Program-made: the position numbers and the translations under genes
Shown: one piece after another, positions 53,605-63,011 of the stretch
Position numbering within the stretch: the stretch's first letter is position 1
Layout: every line of letters begins with the position of its first letter
Assembly (NCBI GenBank): GCA_022710585.1
Contig: JAKLGV010000006.1
Coordinates: 1 to 64,000, forward strand
DNA: 64,000 bases
DNA from: Deltaproteobacteria bacterium
GTDB lineage: Bacteria > Desulfobacterota > Syntrophia > Syntrophales > Smithellaceae
Reading direction: 5' to 3'
Notes under the pieces: generated by a model
What the model saw: the letters and a program-made list of their open reading frames with translations, nothing else
Told to the model about the DNA's origin: nothing
Databases searched by the model: none

Positions 53605-55401
53605 CTAATCGGTGTCGGATTTCAGCACCGCGAGGAACGCGCTCTGGGGAATGCTGACCGAGCCGATCATCTTCATGCGCTTCTTGCCGGCTTTCTGTTT
53701 TTCCAGTAGTTTTCTCTTGCGCGTGATATCGCCGCCGTAGCATTTGGCCGTTACATCCTTACGGAAGGCGCCGATGGTGGTTCGCGCGATAATCTCGCCG
53801 CCGATGGCGCCCTGAATGGCTATCTTGAACATCTGGCGCGGGATTTCGTCCTTGAGGCGTTCGCAAGCCAGAAGCGCTCTGGCACGTGCCCGCTCGCGAT
53901 GAACGATCTGTGAAAGCGCGTCAACCTTTTCGCTGTTCACCAGAATATCCATCAGTACCAGATTACTTTCCCGGTAATCGATGATGTCGTAATCAAAAGA
54001 GCCGTAACCCTGCGTGACCGATTTGAAGCGGTCGTAAAAATCATAGATGACTTCGGCAAGCGGCATTTCATAGGACAACTCCACGCGTCCGGGACCCGTG
54101 TAATTCATGACGGAATTGACGCCGCGCTTTTCCATACAAAGTTTCATAACTGCTCCCAGGTAGCGCTCCGGCAGCATCATGGCAGAGCGGATGTAGGGCT
54201 CTTCACCTTTATCAATATCAACAGGATCGGGATAATGCGCGGGATTGTCCACATAGAGCACTTCTTTATTTTTCATTGTGAAGCGGTAGCGGACGCTGGG
54301 CACGGAAAGAATGATGGAGAGGTCGAATTCACGCTCCAGTCTTTCCTGAACGATGTCCAGATGCAGCAGCCCCAGAAAACCGCAGCGGAAGCCCTGTCCC
54401 AGCGCCGCGGAGGAGTCTTTTTCATAAATAAACGAAGCGTCGTTGAGTTTATATTTTTCCAGCGAATCGGCCAGGTCCTGATAATCATCCGATGCAATGG
54501 GATAAATAGAGGCAAAAACCACCGGCTTGACTTCCTTGAAACCGGGCAACTGCTGAGCGCATGGCCTGTCCTGAAGCGTGATGGTGTCACCGGTGCGCAC
54601 ATCAGAAACAGTCTTAACGCCGGCGATAATGTAGCCCACTTCTCCGGCGTTGAGTTTTTCGCGCTTAGTGCGGGTCAATAAAAAATGGCCAACTTCTTCT
54701 ACTTTGTAAGTGGCTCCGTTGGACATAAATTTGATGATATCGCCGCTTTTGATAGTTCCCTCGAAGACCCGGCAGTGAATAATCGTGCCGCGGAAAGAAT
54801 CGTATTTGGCGTCGAAAATCAGAGCGGCCAGAGGATTGTCGGAGCTGCCCTTGGGCGGCGATATGCGCTGGACGATGGCTTCGAGAACTTCTTCGATCCC
54901 GATGCCTTCCTTGGCGGAGCATTTGATATGCGTAAAGGGATCAAGCCCCAGTTCCGAATCAATTTCTTCGAGAACCCGGTCAACGTCGGCGGATGGAAGA
55001 TCTATTTTATTGATCACCGGAATGATTTCCAGATTGTGCTCCAGCGCCAGATAGAGATTGGCCAGCGTTTGCGCCTGCACACCCTGGGCGGCATCAATCA
55101 GTAAGAGCACGCCTTCGCAGGAAGCCAGCGAACGCGACACTTCATAAGAAAAATCAACGTGGCCCGGGGTGTCAATCAGGTTCAGAATATAATTCTTTCC
55201 ATTATGAGCGCGGTAGGGCAGGGAGATGGCATTGCTTTTGATGGTAATGCCGCGTTCCCGCTCAATGTCCATATTGTCCAGAATCTGATCCTGAAAATTT
55301 CTTTCGTTGCAGACGCCGGTGAACTGAATCAGACGGTCGGCAAGCGTGGATTTGCCGTGGTCAATATGGGCAATGATGCTGAAGTTTCTGATATTTTCCA
55401 T
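53605..55401 (-). CDS. lepA: elongation factor 4 (LepA)
   Basis: 598 residues, the family length. G1 IAHIDHGKSTLADRLIQ, G2 ERGITIKSN, G3 [10 protein letters not shown]4 NKIDLPSAD, then the EF-G-like domains and the LepA C-terminal domain with GGDITRKRKLLEKQKAGKKR. LepA back-translocates or remodels ribosomes. There is no clear Shine-Dalgarno before the ATG. The adk terminator lies directly upstream and the intergenic repeat directly downstream. Confidence 0.97.
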   Translation of the reverse strand: MENIRNFSIIAHIDHGKSTLADRLIQFTGVCNERNFQDQILDNMDIERERGITIKSNAISLPYRAHNGKNYILNLIDTPGHVDFSYEVSRSLASCEGVLLLIDAAQGVQAQTLANLYLALEHNLEIIPVINKIDLPSADVDRVLEEIDSELGLDPFTHIKCSAKEGIGIEEVLEAIVQRISPPKGSSDNPLAALIFDAKYDSFRGTIIHCRVFEGTIKSGDIIKFMSNGATYKVEEVGHFLLTRTKREKLNAGEVGYIIAGVKTVSDVRTGDTITLQDRPCAQQLPGFKEVKPVVFASIYPIASDDYQDLADSLEKYKLNDASFIYEKDSSAALGQGFRCGFLGLLHLDIVQERLEREFDLSIILSVPSVRYRFTMKNKEVLYVDNPAHYPDPVDIDKGEEPYIRSAMMLPERYLGAVMKLCMEKRGVNSVMNYTGPGRVELSYEMPLAEVIYDFYDRFKSVTQGYGSFDYDIIDYRESNLVLMDILVNSEKVDALSQIVHRERARARALLACERLKDEIPRQMFKIAIQGAIGGEIIARTTIGAFRKDVTAKCYGGDITRKRKLLEKQKAGKKRMKMIGSVSIPQSAFLAVLKSDTD

Positions 55402-55411
55402 AACGCTGTTT

Positions 55412-55446
55412 TAAAAAAAGCCCTCCAAAGTTTCTGGGGGGCTTTC
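55412..55446 (-). terminator. rho-independent terminator of adk
   Basis: Minus-strand AAAGCCCCCC and GGAGGGCTTT pair (one mismatch) around a short loop and are followed by a T-run of seven. It lies between adk and lepA on the same strand, so lepA must have its own promoter or depend on read-through. Confidence 0.8.
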
Positions 55447-55469
55447 TTCCTGATTATTAATCTAACGGA

Positions 55470-56144
55470 TTAACCGAGTTTTTTCATAAGTTCTTCGGTA
55501 ACTTCTTTGACGCCCACACTGCCGTCAACGGAAATAACTTTTACTCTTTCCTTGAAGTAATTAACCGCGGCCAGTGTGCCGGTCTTGGTGTCGTAGTAAA
55601 TGCCATGACGTTTGTCGATGGCTGCGGTATCCTGATCGTCGGCGCGGGCGGACAATTCTTCACAACCGCAGACACGACATACGGTTTTGCCGTCATGTTC
55701 ATGCGGTTTGATAGCATCGATGAAAATGTTGTTGGGATGGTTGTTGTCGATTTTGCAGAGTCTGCGTCCCATGATGCGGTTTTTGGCTATTTCACGATCA
55801 AGATTGATTTCGATGACGTAATCCAGATCAATTTTCTCTTTCTGCAATGCGGCCCAGAGCGCTTCAGCCTGAGCGAGATTGCGGGGAAAGCCGTCGAGCA
55901 GCCAACCTTTTTTGCAGTCATCTTCTTTGAGGCGATCCAGGATCATCGGGATGGTAATATCGTCGGGAACGAGTTCGCCGCGATCGATAAAAGCTTTTGC
56001 TTTTTCTCCAAGAGGGGTTTTCTTGGAAATATTCTGCCGGAAAATAACACCGGTTTCAATATGGGGCACGCCATACTTCTTCTGTACGATTGCGCCTTGA
56101 GTTCCTTTGCCGCTGCCGTTGGGGCCAAAAATTAAAATGTTCAC
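55470..56144 (-). CDS. adk: adenylate kinase with an atypical LID insertion
   Basis: Interconverts ATP+AMP and 2 ADP. 224 residues starting with GTG (AAAGGAG 9 nt upstream). P-loop FGPNGSGKGTQ (6-16), AMP site and LLDGFPRNLAQAE (about 82-94). The LID (about 128-170) reads RRLCKID..., then about 22 residues, then VCRVCGCEELSARADD: a C-x2-D ... C-x2-C set that could bind zinc, with a longer spacer than common LID domains. RADDQDTAAIDKR closes the LID. Confidence 0.92.
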   Translation of the reverse strand: MNILIFGPNGSGKGTQGAIVQKKYGVPHIETGVIFRQNISKKTPLGEKAKAFIDRGELVPDDITIPMILDRLKEDDCKKGWLLDGFPRNLAQAEALWAALQKEKIDLDYVIEINLDREIAKNRIMGRRLCKIDNNHPNNIFIDAIKPHEHDGKTVCRVCGCEELSARADDQDTAAIDKRHGIYYDTKTGTLAAVNYFKERVKVISVDGSVGVKEVTEELMKKLG

Positions 56145-56258
56145 GTTGTGAGACTCCTTTCTTTAAAATTAAACTGTTCGCCTTATAATGTATTGGGAAG
56201 TTTTTAGCAATATAAAAGAAGGGCGCAGGAAATTATTTCAAAAAGGGGCAAAAACATT

Positions 56259-56480
56259 TTAATGACAGGAACATCCGGGCGGACAGGAACTGGCCGAACA
56301 CGATGATCCGGCTGAACTGGATGACCCTTTGGACTTTCTTCTGGCCGATACGGACATGACTTTCTCCGCCTGTTTTGCGCCGCATTTGGGGCAGGCAAGG
56401 CCTTTTTCTTCTGAGGCCGAGAAAATCAAACTTTCAAAAATATTTTTGCATTTTTTGCATCTGAATTCGTATATGGGCAT
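56259..56480 (-). CDS. FmdB family zinc-ribbon protein
   Basis: 73 residues from ATG 56480 (GAAGGA upstream); the longer open frame is not needed. MPIYEFRCKKCKNIFE and LACPKCGAK form the two CxxC knuckles. The tail is Ser/Cys-rich (CSASSCPPGCSCH). FmdB proteins are putative regulators of unknown role, common next to metabolic operons. It is 20 bp from the stop of the M48 gene by tail-end overlap of leader. Confidence 0.88.
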   Translation of the reverse strand: MPIYEFRCKKCKNIFESLIFSASEEKGLACPKCGAKQAEKVMSVSARRKSKGSSSSAGSSCSASSCPPGCSCH

Positions 56481-56562
56481 GGTATCATTTCCTTCAATCG
56501 TACTTTTTGATTTTAAGATATGTAAACGGCATCTTAATGTCAAGTAGCGCCGGAGATTCTTT

Positions 56563-58017
56563 TTAGGGCTGCTTCCGGAAGCGCCCACGCGGGTCATCTT
56601 TCGATAAGTCTTTTATGGCCTGATCAATCGCCTGTCTTCGGTCCGAGTCTTTGGAAAAATATTTTAAGGCTTCCTGAAAATGAAACAGGGCGCTTTCTTT
56701 TTTGCGGGAATTTTTGAAATAGACACCAAAATAGTAATGGAACTCGCCTTGCTGATTCAGTTTGCCGTAGGTCATTGCCAGAAAGTAATTGATGTCCACA
56801 TTGTCGAGCTCTTTGTCCTTGATGCTGAGGTAACTCTCCAGAGCTTTGGGATAGTTGGCGGCGGCAAAATAGGCTTTCCCCAGAGCCGCAACGGTTTCAT
56901 CCTGAGGGGACTTTCTCTTGGCCGCCCGCGAGAGGTGATCCTGCGCGAGATCAAGCCTGGCCTGATTAAGATAAATGAGCCCCATATTCCGCAGAATGTC
57001 TTCATCATCGGGAGCCAGGCTTAAAGCTTTGCGGTAATGCTGAAGCGCGGCATCTGTCTGTCCGAGCTGATCCTCTGTCACGGCGAGCGGATAGAGGAGA
57101 TCAAGGTTGTCGGGACGGCTTTGCATCGCCTTTTTCAGCTCTTTGTTTTTCTTCTCCAGTTCGGAAGTCTCCAGCGGAATCAGCGACTGCATCCGGCTGA
57201 AATTGCCGATCAGGTTTTGCGCTCCGATCTGACGATAGCGCGTCGCGATCAGCGCGTCCATATACACGATGCGATCATCCGTTCCGGGGTGGGTGAGCAG
57301 ATAGGAAGGCATGGTTTTCGATATATATTCGTTCTGTTTGATGATTTTGAGAAAATCAATCATCGACCGGGGATAGTAGCCCGCCCGCACCAGGTATTCC
57401 AATCCCAGACGGTCCGCTTCCTCTTCGTGTTCGCGCATGTATCTTAACGTCATACTGCTGGAGCCGGCGAGCGAAAATGCGGCGATTGCCGCCGAAGCTT
57501 CCCCTCCGCCGCCCAGCAAAATGCCGGCCAGCGTCGCGGCGATCGCGGCCATGTTTAATTTCTGGGACTTGTTAATAATACTGGCAATATGGCGCGCGTT
57601 GGCGTGGCCGATTTCGTGTGCGATCACGCCGGCGAGCTGCGCTTCATTTTCAGCGGCCAATATCAAACCCTTATTGATATAAATGTAGCCACCGGGAGTC
57701 GCGAAGGCATTGATGGCCGAGCTGTTCACCACAAAAAAATTAAATTCAAAAGGCGCTTTCTGTGATTGTGCCAGAACGGTATTGCCGATCTCGGTAACAT
57801 AATTTTTAAGCGCTTTGTTCTGGAGGATCAGTTTATTTTCCAGCATTTTATCGCAAAACTCGCGTCCCAGCTTATTTTCGTCTTCAAGCGTGAATTCCGC
57901 AAAACAGGTGCTGACATTCATCAGCACCACCCCGATGATCAGGGCGGCATAAATATATTGATTTTGAATGAATTTGCGCATAAGCATTTTCAATACATAA
58001 ATTATTTTGTGCGTCAT
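56563..58017 (-). CDS. M48 family metalloprotease with TPRs (BepA/YfgC-like)
   Basis: 484 residues. A signal peptide or anchor (about 15-40) precedes the peptidase M48 domain with the zinc motif AHEIGHANARH (about 130-140) and a further Glu in EHEEEADRLGLEYL near 192-205. At least three TPRs follow (about 300-440, e.g. LLYPLAVTEDQLGQTDAALQ, RNMGLIYLNQARLDLAQDHL). BepA of E. coli degrades or assembles outer-membrane proteins such as LptD. The N-terminal ATG is uncertain; a second ATG lies 10 codons in. Confidence 0.92.
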   Translation of the reverse strand: MTHKIIYVLKMLMRKFIQNQYIYAALIIGVVLMNVSTCFAEFTLEDENKLGREFCDKMLENKLILQNKALKNYVTEIGNTVLAQSQKAPFEFNFFVVNSSAINAFATPGGYIYINKGLILAAENEAQLAGVIAHEIGHANARHIASIINKSQKLNMAAIAATLAGILLGGGGEASAAIAAFSLAGSSSMTLRYMREHEEEADRLGLEYLVRAGYYPRSMIDFLKIIKQNEYISKTMPSYLLTHPGTDDRIVYMDALIATRYRQIGAQNLIGNFSRMQSLIPLETSELEKKNKELKKAMQSRPDNLDLLYPLAVTEDQLGQTDAALQHYRKALSLAPDDEDILRNMGLIYLNQARLDLAQDHLSRAAKRKSPQDETVAALGKAYFAAANYPKALESYLSIKDKELDNVDINYFLAMTYGKLNQQGEFHYYFGVYFKNSRKKESALFHFQEALKYFSKDSDRRQAIDQAIKDLSKDDPRGRFRKQP

Positions 58018-58091
58018 CTTACTTTTTTTATTTTATTAAGACAAGTTTTCATTTGCGGCACTCAACACTCAAGAGACAGGAATGGTCTGAC

Positions 58092-58760
58092 ATGGGGGAA
58101 AAATTCATCATTACGATTGACGGCCCGGGGGGTGCCGGCAAAAGCACCATCGGTAAAATCCTGGCGAAGAAATTGGATTATGTTTATCTGGACACGGGAG
58201 CGCTTTACAGGGCGTTGGCCTATAAGGCCTTGAAAGAAAAGATCCTCATTGATGATCCGGCATCTCTGGCAACATTATGCCGGCACACGGAGGTTGTCTT
58301 AAAAAACAACAGGGGTCATCTGAATGTTTACGTGGATGGCGAAGATGTTGAGCGGAAAATCAGAACAGAAGAGGTGGGGCTGGCCGCGTCAAAAATTTCA
58401 ACTTTTCCTGTCGTGCGAGAAAAGCTGCTCGATCTGCAGCGGCAGGCGGGAATCCAGGGCGGCATTATCGCGGAAGGCCGGGATATGGGGTCGGTTGTTT
58501 TTCCCGGCGCGGACTACAAATTCTATCTGGACGCGAGCGTGGAGGAAAGAACCCGACGCAGACATCAGGAGCTTTTGCAAAAAAACAGTGTCGCGGAATA
58601 TGAATCCATCAAAAAAGATATGCAGGCAAGGGACCGGCAGGATTCGCAGCGTGAGATAGCGCCCCTGAAAGCCCCGGAGGGGTCGGTCATGATTGATTCT
58701 GATCATCTTTCGATCGAAGAGGTTGTGGAAAAGATTATCTCAACTATTTCGATAAAATGA
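58092..58760 (+). CDS. cmk: cytidylate kinase
   Basis: Phosphorylates CMP and dCMP. 222 residues from ATG 58092; the earlier frame from 58053 includes non-homologous sequence. P-loop IDGPGGAGKSTIGKILA (about 8-24), LDTGALYRALA near 36-46, and EGRDMGSVVFPGA. Together with rpsA and ihfB it forms the order well known from proteobacteria. Confidence 0.95.
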   Translation: MGEKFIITIDGPGGAGKSTIGKILAKKLDYVYLDTGALYRALAYKALKEKILIDDPASLATLCRHTEVVLKNNRGHLNVYVDGEDVERKIRTEEVGLAASKISTFPVVREKLLDLQRQAGIQGGIIAEGRDMGSVVFPGADYKFYLDASVEERTRRRHQELLQKNSVAEYESIKKDMQARDRQDSQREIAPLKAPEGSVMIDSDHLSIEEVVEKIISTISIK

Positions 58761-58848
58761 ATTTGATGATTTTATGTTGATATTTAACATTCAGTGTGTT
58801 AAGTCGCAAAAAATATAAGCTTTCATAAAAAATAGGGGGATAGTTTTA

Positions 58849-60618
58849 ATGGTTAACAATAATAACACAAACTCAATCAAACCACAGGAAAGTGATGAAC
58901 AAATCTCATCTCAGAATCCGTCATCTTCCATCAAGGAAGAAGAAATGAATTTCAAAGAATTATACGAACAGAGCCTCAATCAGTTTCAGTATGGCGACAT
59001 CGCCAAGGGGAAGGTTGTGCAGATCAAAGACGACCGGGTGATGGTGGATGTCGGATGGAAAACTGAAGGATTTATTCCGATAGATGAAGTCAAAGACGCC
59101 GGCGGTAATGTCTTGGTTTCCGTTGGCGACGCCATCGATGTTTTTATGGATCGCAGAGACTCGGAGGGCAATCTGGTCCTGTCCAGGGATAAGGCCTCCA
59201 AAGTCAAAATATGGGACGACATTAAAAATGCCTGCGACAATGATCTGATCGTCAAGGGTGTTGTGGTGGAAAAAGTGAAAGGCGGCCTTTCCGTGGACAT
59301 CGGCATTGTAGCCTTTCTTCCCGGCTCGCAGGTCGATGTGCGCCCGGTGAGGGATCTGGATAAATTTGTCGGCCAGACGCTCGATTTTAAAGTGCTGAAG
59401 TATGACCGCAAGCGCAACAACGTTGTTTTATCGCACCGCTCGATTGCCGCTCAGGAAAGAGAAGCGGAAAAGCAGGATATCCTAAAAAATATTCAGGAAG
59501 GCATCATTGTTGAAGGGGTTATCAAGAATATAACGGATTACGGCGTCTTTATTGATCTGGGTGGCATTGACGGCCTGCTCCATGTCACCGACATTTCCTG
59601 GGGGCGCATCGTCAAACCTTCCGATGTCTTCCAGAAAGGCGAAAAGATCCAGACAAAAGTTCTTTCCTTTGACCCCGAGAAAGAAAGGGTTTCTCTGGGC
59701 CTGAAGCAGTTAATCGATAATCCATGGGAAAAAATTAGCGATAAGTATCCGGTTGGGGCGCTGGTTGAAGGCAAAGTTGTCAATGTAACCGATTACGGCG
59801 TCTTTGTAGAACTGGAGCCTGGCGTGGAAGGGCTTGTCCATATATCGGAAATGTATTGGACGAGAGAAATCAAGCATCCGTCCAAGGTGTTGAATGTCGG
59901 TGATGTCATCCAGGTGGTGGTTCTGGAAGTCAATTCGCAGAACAAGCGCATTTCGCTGAGCATCAAACAAACCAAGCCCAATCCGTGGGAAGCGCTCAAA
60001 GAAAAATATCCGGTGGGAACTGTCGTTCACGGCGTTGTCCGCAATATCACCAATTTCGGCGTTTTCGTCGGCATTGAAGACAATATCGACGGACTCATTC
60101 ACGTGTCCGATATTTCCTGGAAGCACAGAGTCAATCATCCTTCGGAATTTTTCAAGAAAGGCCAGGAAGTGGAAGCGGTGGTTTTAAACATCGATGTGGA
60201 CAATGAAAAGTTCTCGCTGGGCATCAAACAAATCGAAAAAAATCCCTGGGACGAATTATCCCATAAATACACACCGGGCAGTGTGGTGACCGGGAAAATA
60301 ACGAATTTTACGGATTTTGGAATTTTCATGGAAATTGAGGACGGTATTGAAGGTCTGGTGCACATTTCTGAAATCAGCCAGAAGCGCGTGAAGACCTCTT
60401 CGGAGCTCTACGCCATCGGAGATACGGTATCCGCCGTGATCAAGAGTATTGATCCCAAATCCAAGAAAATAAGATTAAGCATTAAAGAAATGGAAGCGCC
60501 CGCTCCGGCCCCTCCGTCCAGCCATAATCAGTATCTGAATAATACTGAAAATGTGGGGTCCAACCTCAGTCAGGCGCTGGCGGATGTGAAGATCAGCACT
60601 CAGAATAAAGGCGAATAA
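58849..60618 (+). CDS. rpsA: 30S ribosomal protein S1
   Basis: 589 residues, six S1 domains at about 45-112, 130-198, 218-286, 303-373, 390-460 and 477-547; domains 3-6 are closely alike (GVFVxLxxGVEGLVHISE). S1 helps bind mRNA to the ribosome. AGGGGGA lies 8 nt before the ATG. It follows cmk by 88 bp and precedes sppA by 3 bp. Confidence 0.97.
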   Translation: MVNNNNTNSIKPQESDEQISSQNPSSSIKEEEMNFKELYEQSLNQFQYGDIAKGKVVQIKDDRVMVDVGWKTEGFIPIDEVKDAGGNVLVSVGDAIDVFMDRRDSEGNLVLSRDKASKVKIWDDIKNACDNDLIVKGVVVEKVKGGLSVDIGIVAFLPGSQVDVRPVRDLDKFVGQTLDFKVLKYDRKRNNVVLSHRSIAAQEREAEKQDILKNIQEGIIVEGVIKNITDYGVFIDLGGIDGLLHVTDISWGRIVKPSDVFQKGEKIQTKVLSFDPEKERVSLGLKQLIDNPWEKISDKYPVGALVEGKVVNVTDYGVFVELEPGVEGLVHISEMYWTREIKHPSKVLNVGDVIQVVVLEVNSQNKRISLSIKQTKPNPWEALKEKYPVGTVVHGVVRNITNFGVFVGIEDNIDGLIHVSDISWKHRVNHPSEFFKKGQEVEAVVLNIDVDNEKFSLGIKQIEKNPWDELSHKYTPGSVVTGKITNFTDFGIFMEIEDGIEGLVHISEISQKRVKTSSELYAIGDTVSAVIKSIDPKSKKIRLSIKEMEAPAPAPPSSHNQYLNNTENVGSNLSQALADVKISTQNKGE

Positions 60619-60621
60619 ATA

Positions 60622-61518
60622 ATGAGAAAACATCCCGTTCTGCTTGGAATAGTGTTACTTTTTATTCTGGGCGGGGCACTGTACATTTCTTTTTATAAAG
60701 CCGGTTTAAACTTCGAGCATGACGGCGGCTTTTCGTTGAGAGATAAGATCGGGGTGGTTTGTGTCGAGGGAATGATTGCCGATTCCAGAGATATTACCGA
60801 GCAGCTTGATGAGTTTGGACGGGATGATTCCATCACGGCGGTTGTGCTGCGCGTGGATTCTCCCGGCGGCGGTGTGGCCGCCTCTCAGGAAATTTATGAC
60901 GCGGTCATCGAACTGAAGAAAACAAAGAAAGTCGTGGTCTCGATGGGGTCCGTTGCCGCGTCTGGCGGTTTGCTCGTGGCCTGCGCGGCGGATAAAATTG
61001 TGGCGAATCCCGGCACCATTACCGGCAGTATTTCCGCCATTATGCAGTTTGCCAATTTTGAAGAACTGATGAAAAAGATCGGGATGAAGTCATCGGTGGT
61101 CAAAAGCGGAGAATACAAAGATATTGGCTCTCCAATGAGGGATATGACGCCCGAGGAAAAAGTCATTATTCAGGAACTTGTTGACGATATCTACAATCAG
61201 TTTGTGGATGTGATTGTCAAAGACAGGAAGCTTCCACGGGAAAAGGTTGTCGAAATTGCCGACGGCCGGGTATTTTCAGGCCGCAAAGCGAAGGAACTGG
61301 GTCTGGTTGATCAGCTCGGTGATCTGACCGCCGCCGCAAAACTGGCCGGCAGCCTGGCGGGTAAAACAGGTAAATTCGATCTGGTGTATCCTTCTCCCAA
61401 GCGCTCTTCTTTTGTGGACTATTTTCTGGAGGGAGCGGCAAGTCATTTCAGCGCCGCCTTGAGAGAAAAGATGGAAAGCACAACCGGTTTAAACTATTTA
61501 TATTACCCCGCCCGGTAA
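60622..61518 (+). CDS. sppA: signal peptide peptidase SppA (short form)
   Basis: 298 residues. One N-terminal transmembrane anchor (about 8-28) and a Ser-Lys protease domain. The Ser is in MGSVAASGGLL (about 110-120), the Lys in VKSGEYKDIGSP near 160-171. It degrades signal peptides left in the membrane. It is translated 3 bp after rpsA, and ihfB follows 22 bp later; sppA within the cmk-rpsA-ihfB unit is an order frequently seen in Deltaproteobacteria. Confidence 0.94.
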   Translation: MRKHPVLLGIVLLFILGGALYISFYKAGLNFEHDGGFSLRDKIGVVCVEGMIADSRDITEQLDEFGRDDSITAVVLRVDSPGGGVAASQEIYDAVIELKKTKKVVVSMGSVAASGGLLVACAADKIVANPGTITGSISAIMQFANFEELMKKIGMKSSVVKSGEYKDIGSPMRDMTPEEKVIIQELVDDIYNQFVDVIVKDRKLPREKVVEIADGRVFSGRKAKELGLVDQLGDLTAAAKLAGSLAGKTGKFDLVYPSPKRSSFVDYFLEGAASHFSAALREKMESTTGLNYLYYPAR

Positions 61519-61540
61519 CAGACCCGAACGTTAGGAAAGA

Positions 61541-61831
61541 ATGATTATGACCAAAAACGATTTAATTAAAAAATTGTATGAAGACATGAAAACCTATTCT
61601 CTTCAGGATATGACAACCGTTGTCAATATCATTTTTGATTCGATGGTGGACGCGATCAAGCGGGGCGAACGCATTGAGCTGAGAGGGTTCGGCAGCTTTG
61701 AAGTCCGGGAAAGAAAACCGCGTATGGGGCGTAATCCAAAATCCGGCGCTCAGGTCAAACTGCAGGAAAGAAAAGTGCCATTTTTTAAAACAGGCAAAGA
61801 ACTCCGCATTATGGTGAATGATAAAAAATGA
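61541..61831 (+). CDS. ihfB: HU/IHF family DNA-binding protein, probable IHF beta
   Basis: 96 residues. MTKNDLIKKLYEDMKTYS start, ELRGFGSFEVRERKPRMGRN beta-arm with RNPKSG tip, and FKTGKELR end. The context after rpsA identifies it as the beta subunit rather than HU. AGGAAAGA precedes the first ATG. Overlaps the enoyl-CoA hydratase gene by 4 bp. Confidence 0.9.
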   Translation: MIMTKNDLIKKLYEDMKTYSLQDMTTVVNIIFDSMVDAIKRGERIELRGFGSFEVRERKPRMGRNPKSGAQVKLQERKVPFFKTGKELRIMVNDKK

Positions 61832-62592
61832 ATTATCAGACGCTGATTGTTGAAAAGAAAAAGGCCTATGCCGTCGTCAGACTGAATCGTCCTCATGAAA
61901 TGAACGCGATTTCCAATGAGATGCGCAAAGAGCTATATGATGTTTTTGCCGCGCTGGAAATCGATTCGAACGTCAAAGCGATCATCATCACCGGCGGAGA
62001 ATATGTTTTTTCAGCCGGTATGGATATCAAGGAAATGAACCTCATGCCCGATGACGAGGGCGATGAACTTCTAAAATCCATGATGAAGTATCTGAAAAAG
62101 ATTTACTCGATGAAAAAACCGGTCATTGCGGCTGTCGGCGGCATCGCTCTGGGGGGCGGTTTCAATCTGGTTACCGTTTGCGATCTTGTGGTCGCCTCTG
62201 AAAGCGCGATATTCTGCCATCCGGAACTGAAATTCGGATTCAACCCTTTCTTTTATCCGTTGAGCCAGATTGTCGGCATCACCAAAGCGAAGGAGATCGT
62301 AATGCTGGGAGAGCCGATAGGAGCCCATGAAGCCTTGAGACTGGGATTGGTGAACAAAGTGGAAGCTCCTGAACTGTTTATGGAAGTGGCCGAAAATATG
62401 GCCGAGACTTTGTCGAAACGTTCTTCCCGGGCATTTGAAGAGCTGAAAAATATCTGCTCAATCGTTCCCCGAATGGATAAAATGGCCGCAATGGATATTG
62501 AATCATCAATCTGCGCTCTGCTTTTCGCGCGTGATGAACGCAAAGAGCAAATGAAAGAAGTGTTGTCTAGAGAAAAATCCCCGAAGAAATAA
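61828..62592 (+). CDS. enoyl-CoA hydratase/isomerase family protein
   Basis: 254 residues of the crotonase fold. Oxyanion-hole segments VFSAGMDIKEMN (about 54-65) and AAVGGIALGGGFNLVTVCD (about 97-115). The second catalytic Glu of hydratases lies near CHPELKFGFNPF, where Glu is present, so hydratase activity is possible. Start overlaps the ihfB stop (ATGA), hence co-translated. It does not belong to the usual cmk-rpsA-ihfB unit and may serve acyl-CoA degradation. Confidence 0.9.
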   Translation: MNYQTLIVEKKKAYAVVRLNRPHEMNAISNEMRKELYDVFAALEIDSNVKAIIITGGEYVFSAGMDIKEMNLMPDDEGDELLKSMMKYLKKIYSMKKPVIAAVGGIALGGGFNLVTVCDLVVASESAIFCHPELKFGFNPFFYPLSQIVGITKAKEIVMLGEPIGAHEALRLGLVNKVEAPELFMEVAENMAETLSKRSSRAFEELKNICSIVPRMDKMAAMDIESSICALLFARDERKEQMKEVLSREKSPKK

Positions 62593-62597
62593 TTAAA

Positions 62598-62882
62598 TTA
62601 TAAGCTGTCCCAATCATTGCCCGGCGCGGCAAAATCTTTGAGCTGATCCCGTCTCTTTTTATGCTGGAGTTTCTTCAGTGCTTTGGCTTCGATCTGGCGA
62701 ATGCGCTCGCGAGTGACGCCCATCATATCGCCGACTTCTTCCAGCGTAAAAGGTCCATAGTTGCAGGCGACCCAGGTGCAGTTCAGGAAGGATTCATTTT
62801 TCAAACGCCATTCGCAGGTTGTATCGGTGCAGACTTCACTGATGAGCGTATTTTTTTTCTTGCATTTGTACATATTGATCAT
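62598..62882 (-). CDS. stand-alone sigma-70 region 4-like protein with Cys-rich N-terminus
   Basis: 94 residues, ATG 62882 with AAGGAG 8 nt upstream. Residues 45-88 are a sigma region 4-like [23 protein letters not shown] followed by [17 protein letters not shown], close to the -35-recognising helix of RpoD-type sigma factors. The first 44 residues have five cysteines (7, 18, 23, 35, 40), suggesting a zinc or redox centre, and no regions 2 or 3. It could act as a transcription factor that competes for or modifies -35 recognition. Convergent with the enoyl-CoA hydratase gene, 5 bp apart. Confidence 0.8.
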   Translation of the reverse strand: MINMYKCKKKNTLISEVCTDTTCEWRLKNESFLNCTWVACNYGPFTLEEVGDMMGVTRERIRQIEAKALKKLQHKKRRDQLKDFAAPGNDWDSL

Positions 62883-63011
62883 GGAGAAAACTCCTTATTT
62901 TGTAAAGTTGTTTTGAATATAATGATTTATTTAAGGAAATCAAGAGAAAAGACAAAAATATTTTCATCATGCCGCGAGACAAGAAATAAAATGTCTGTGA
63001 AAAGATATATT

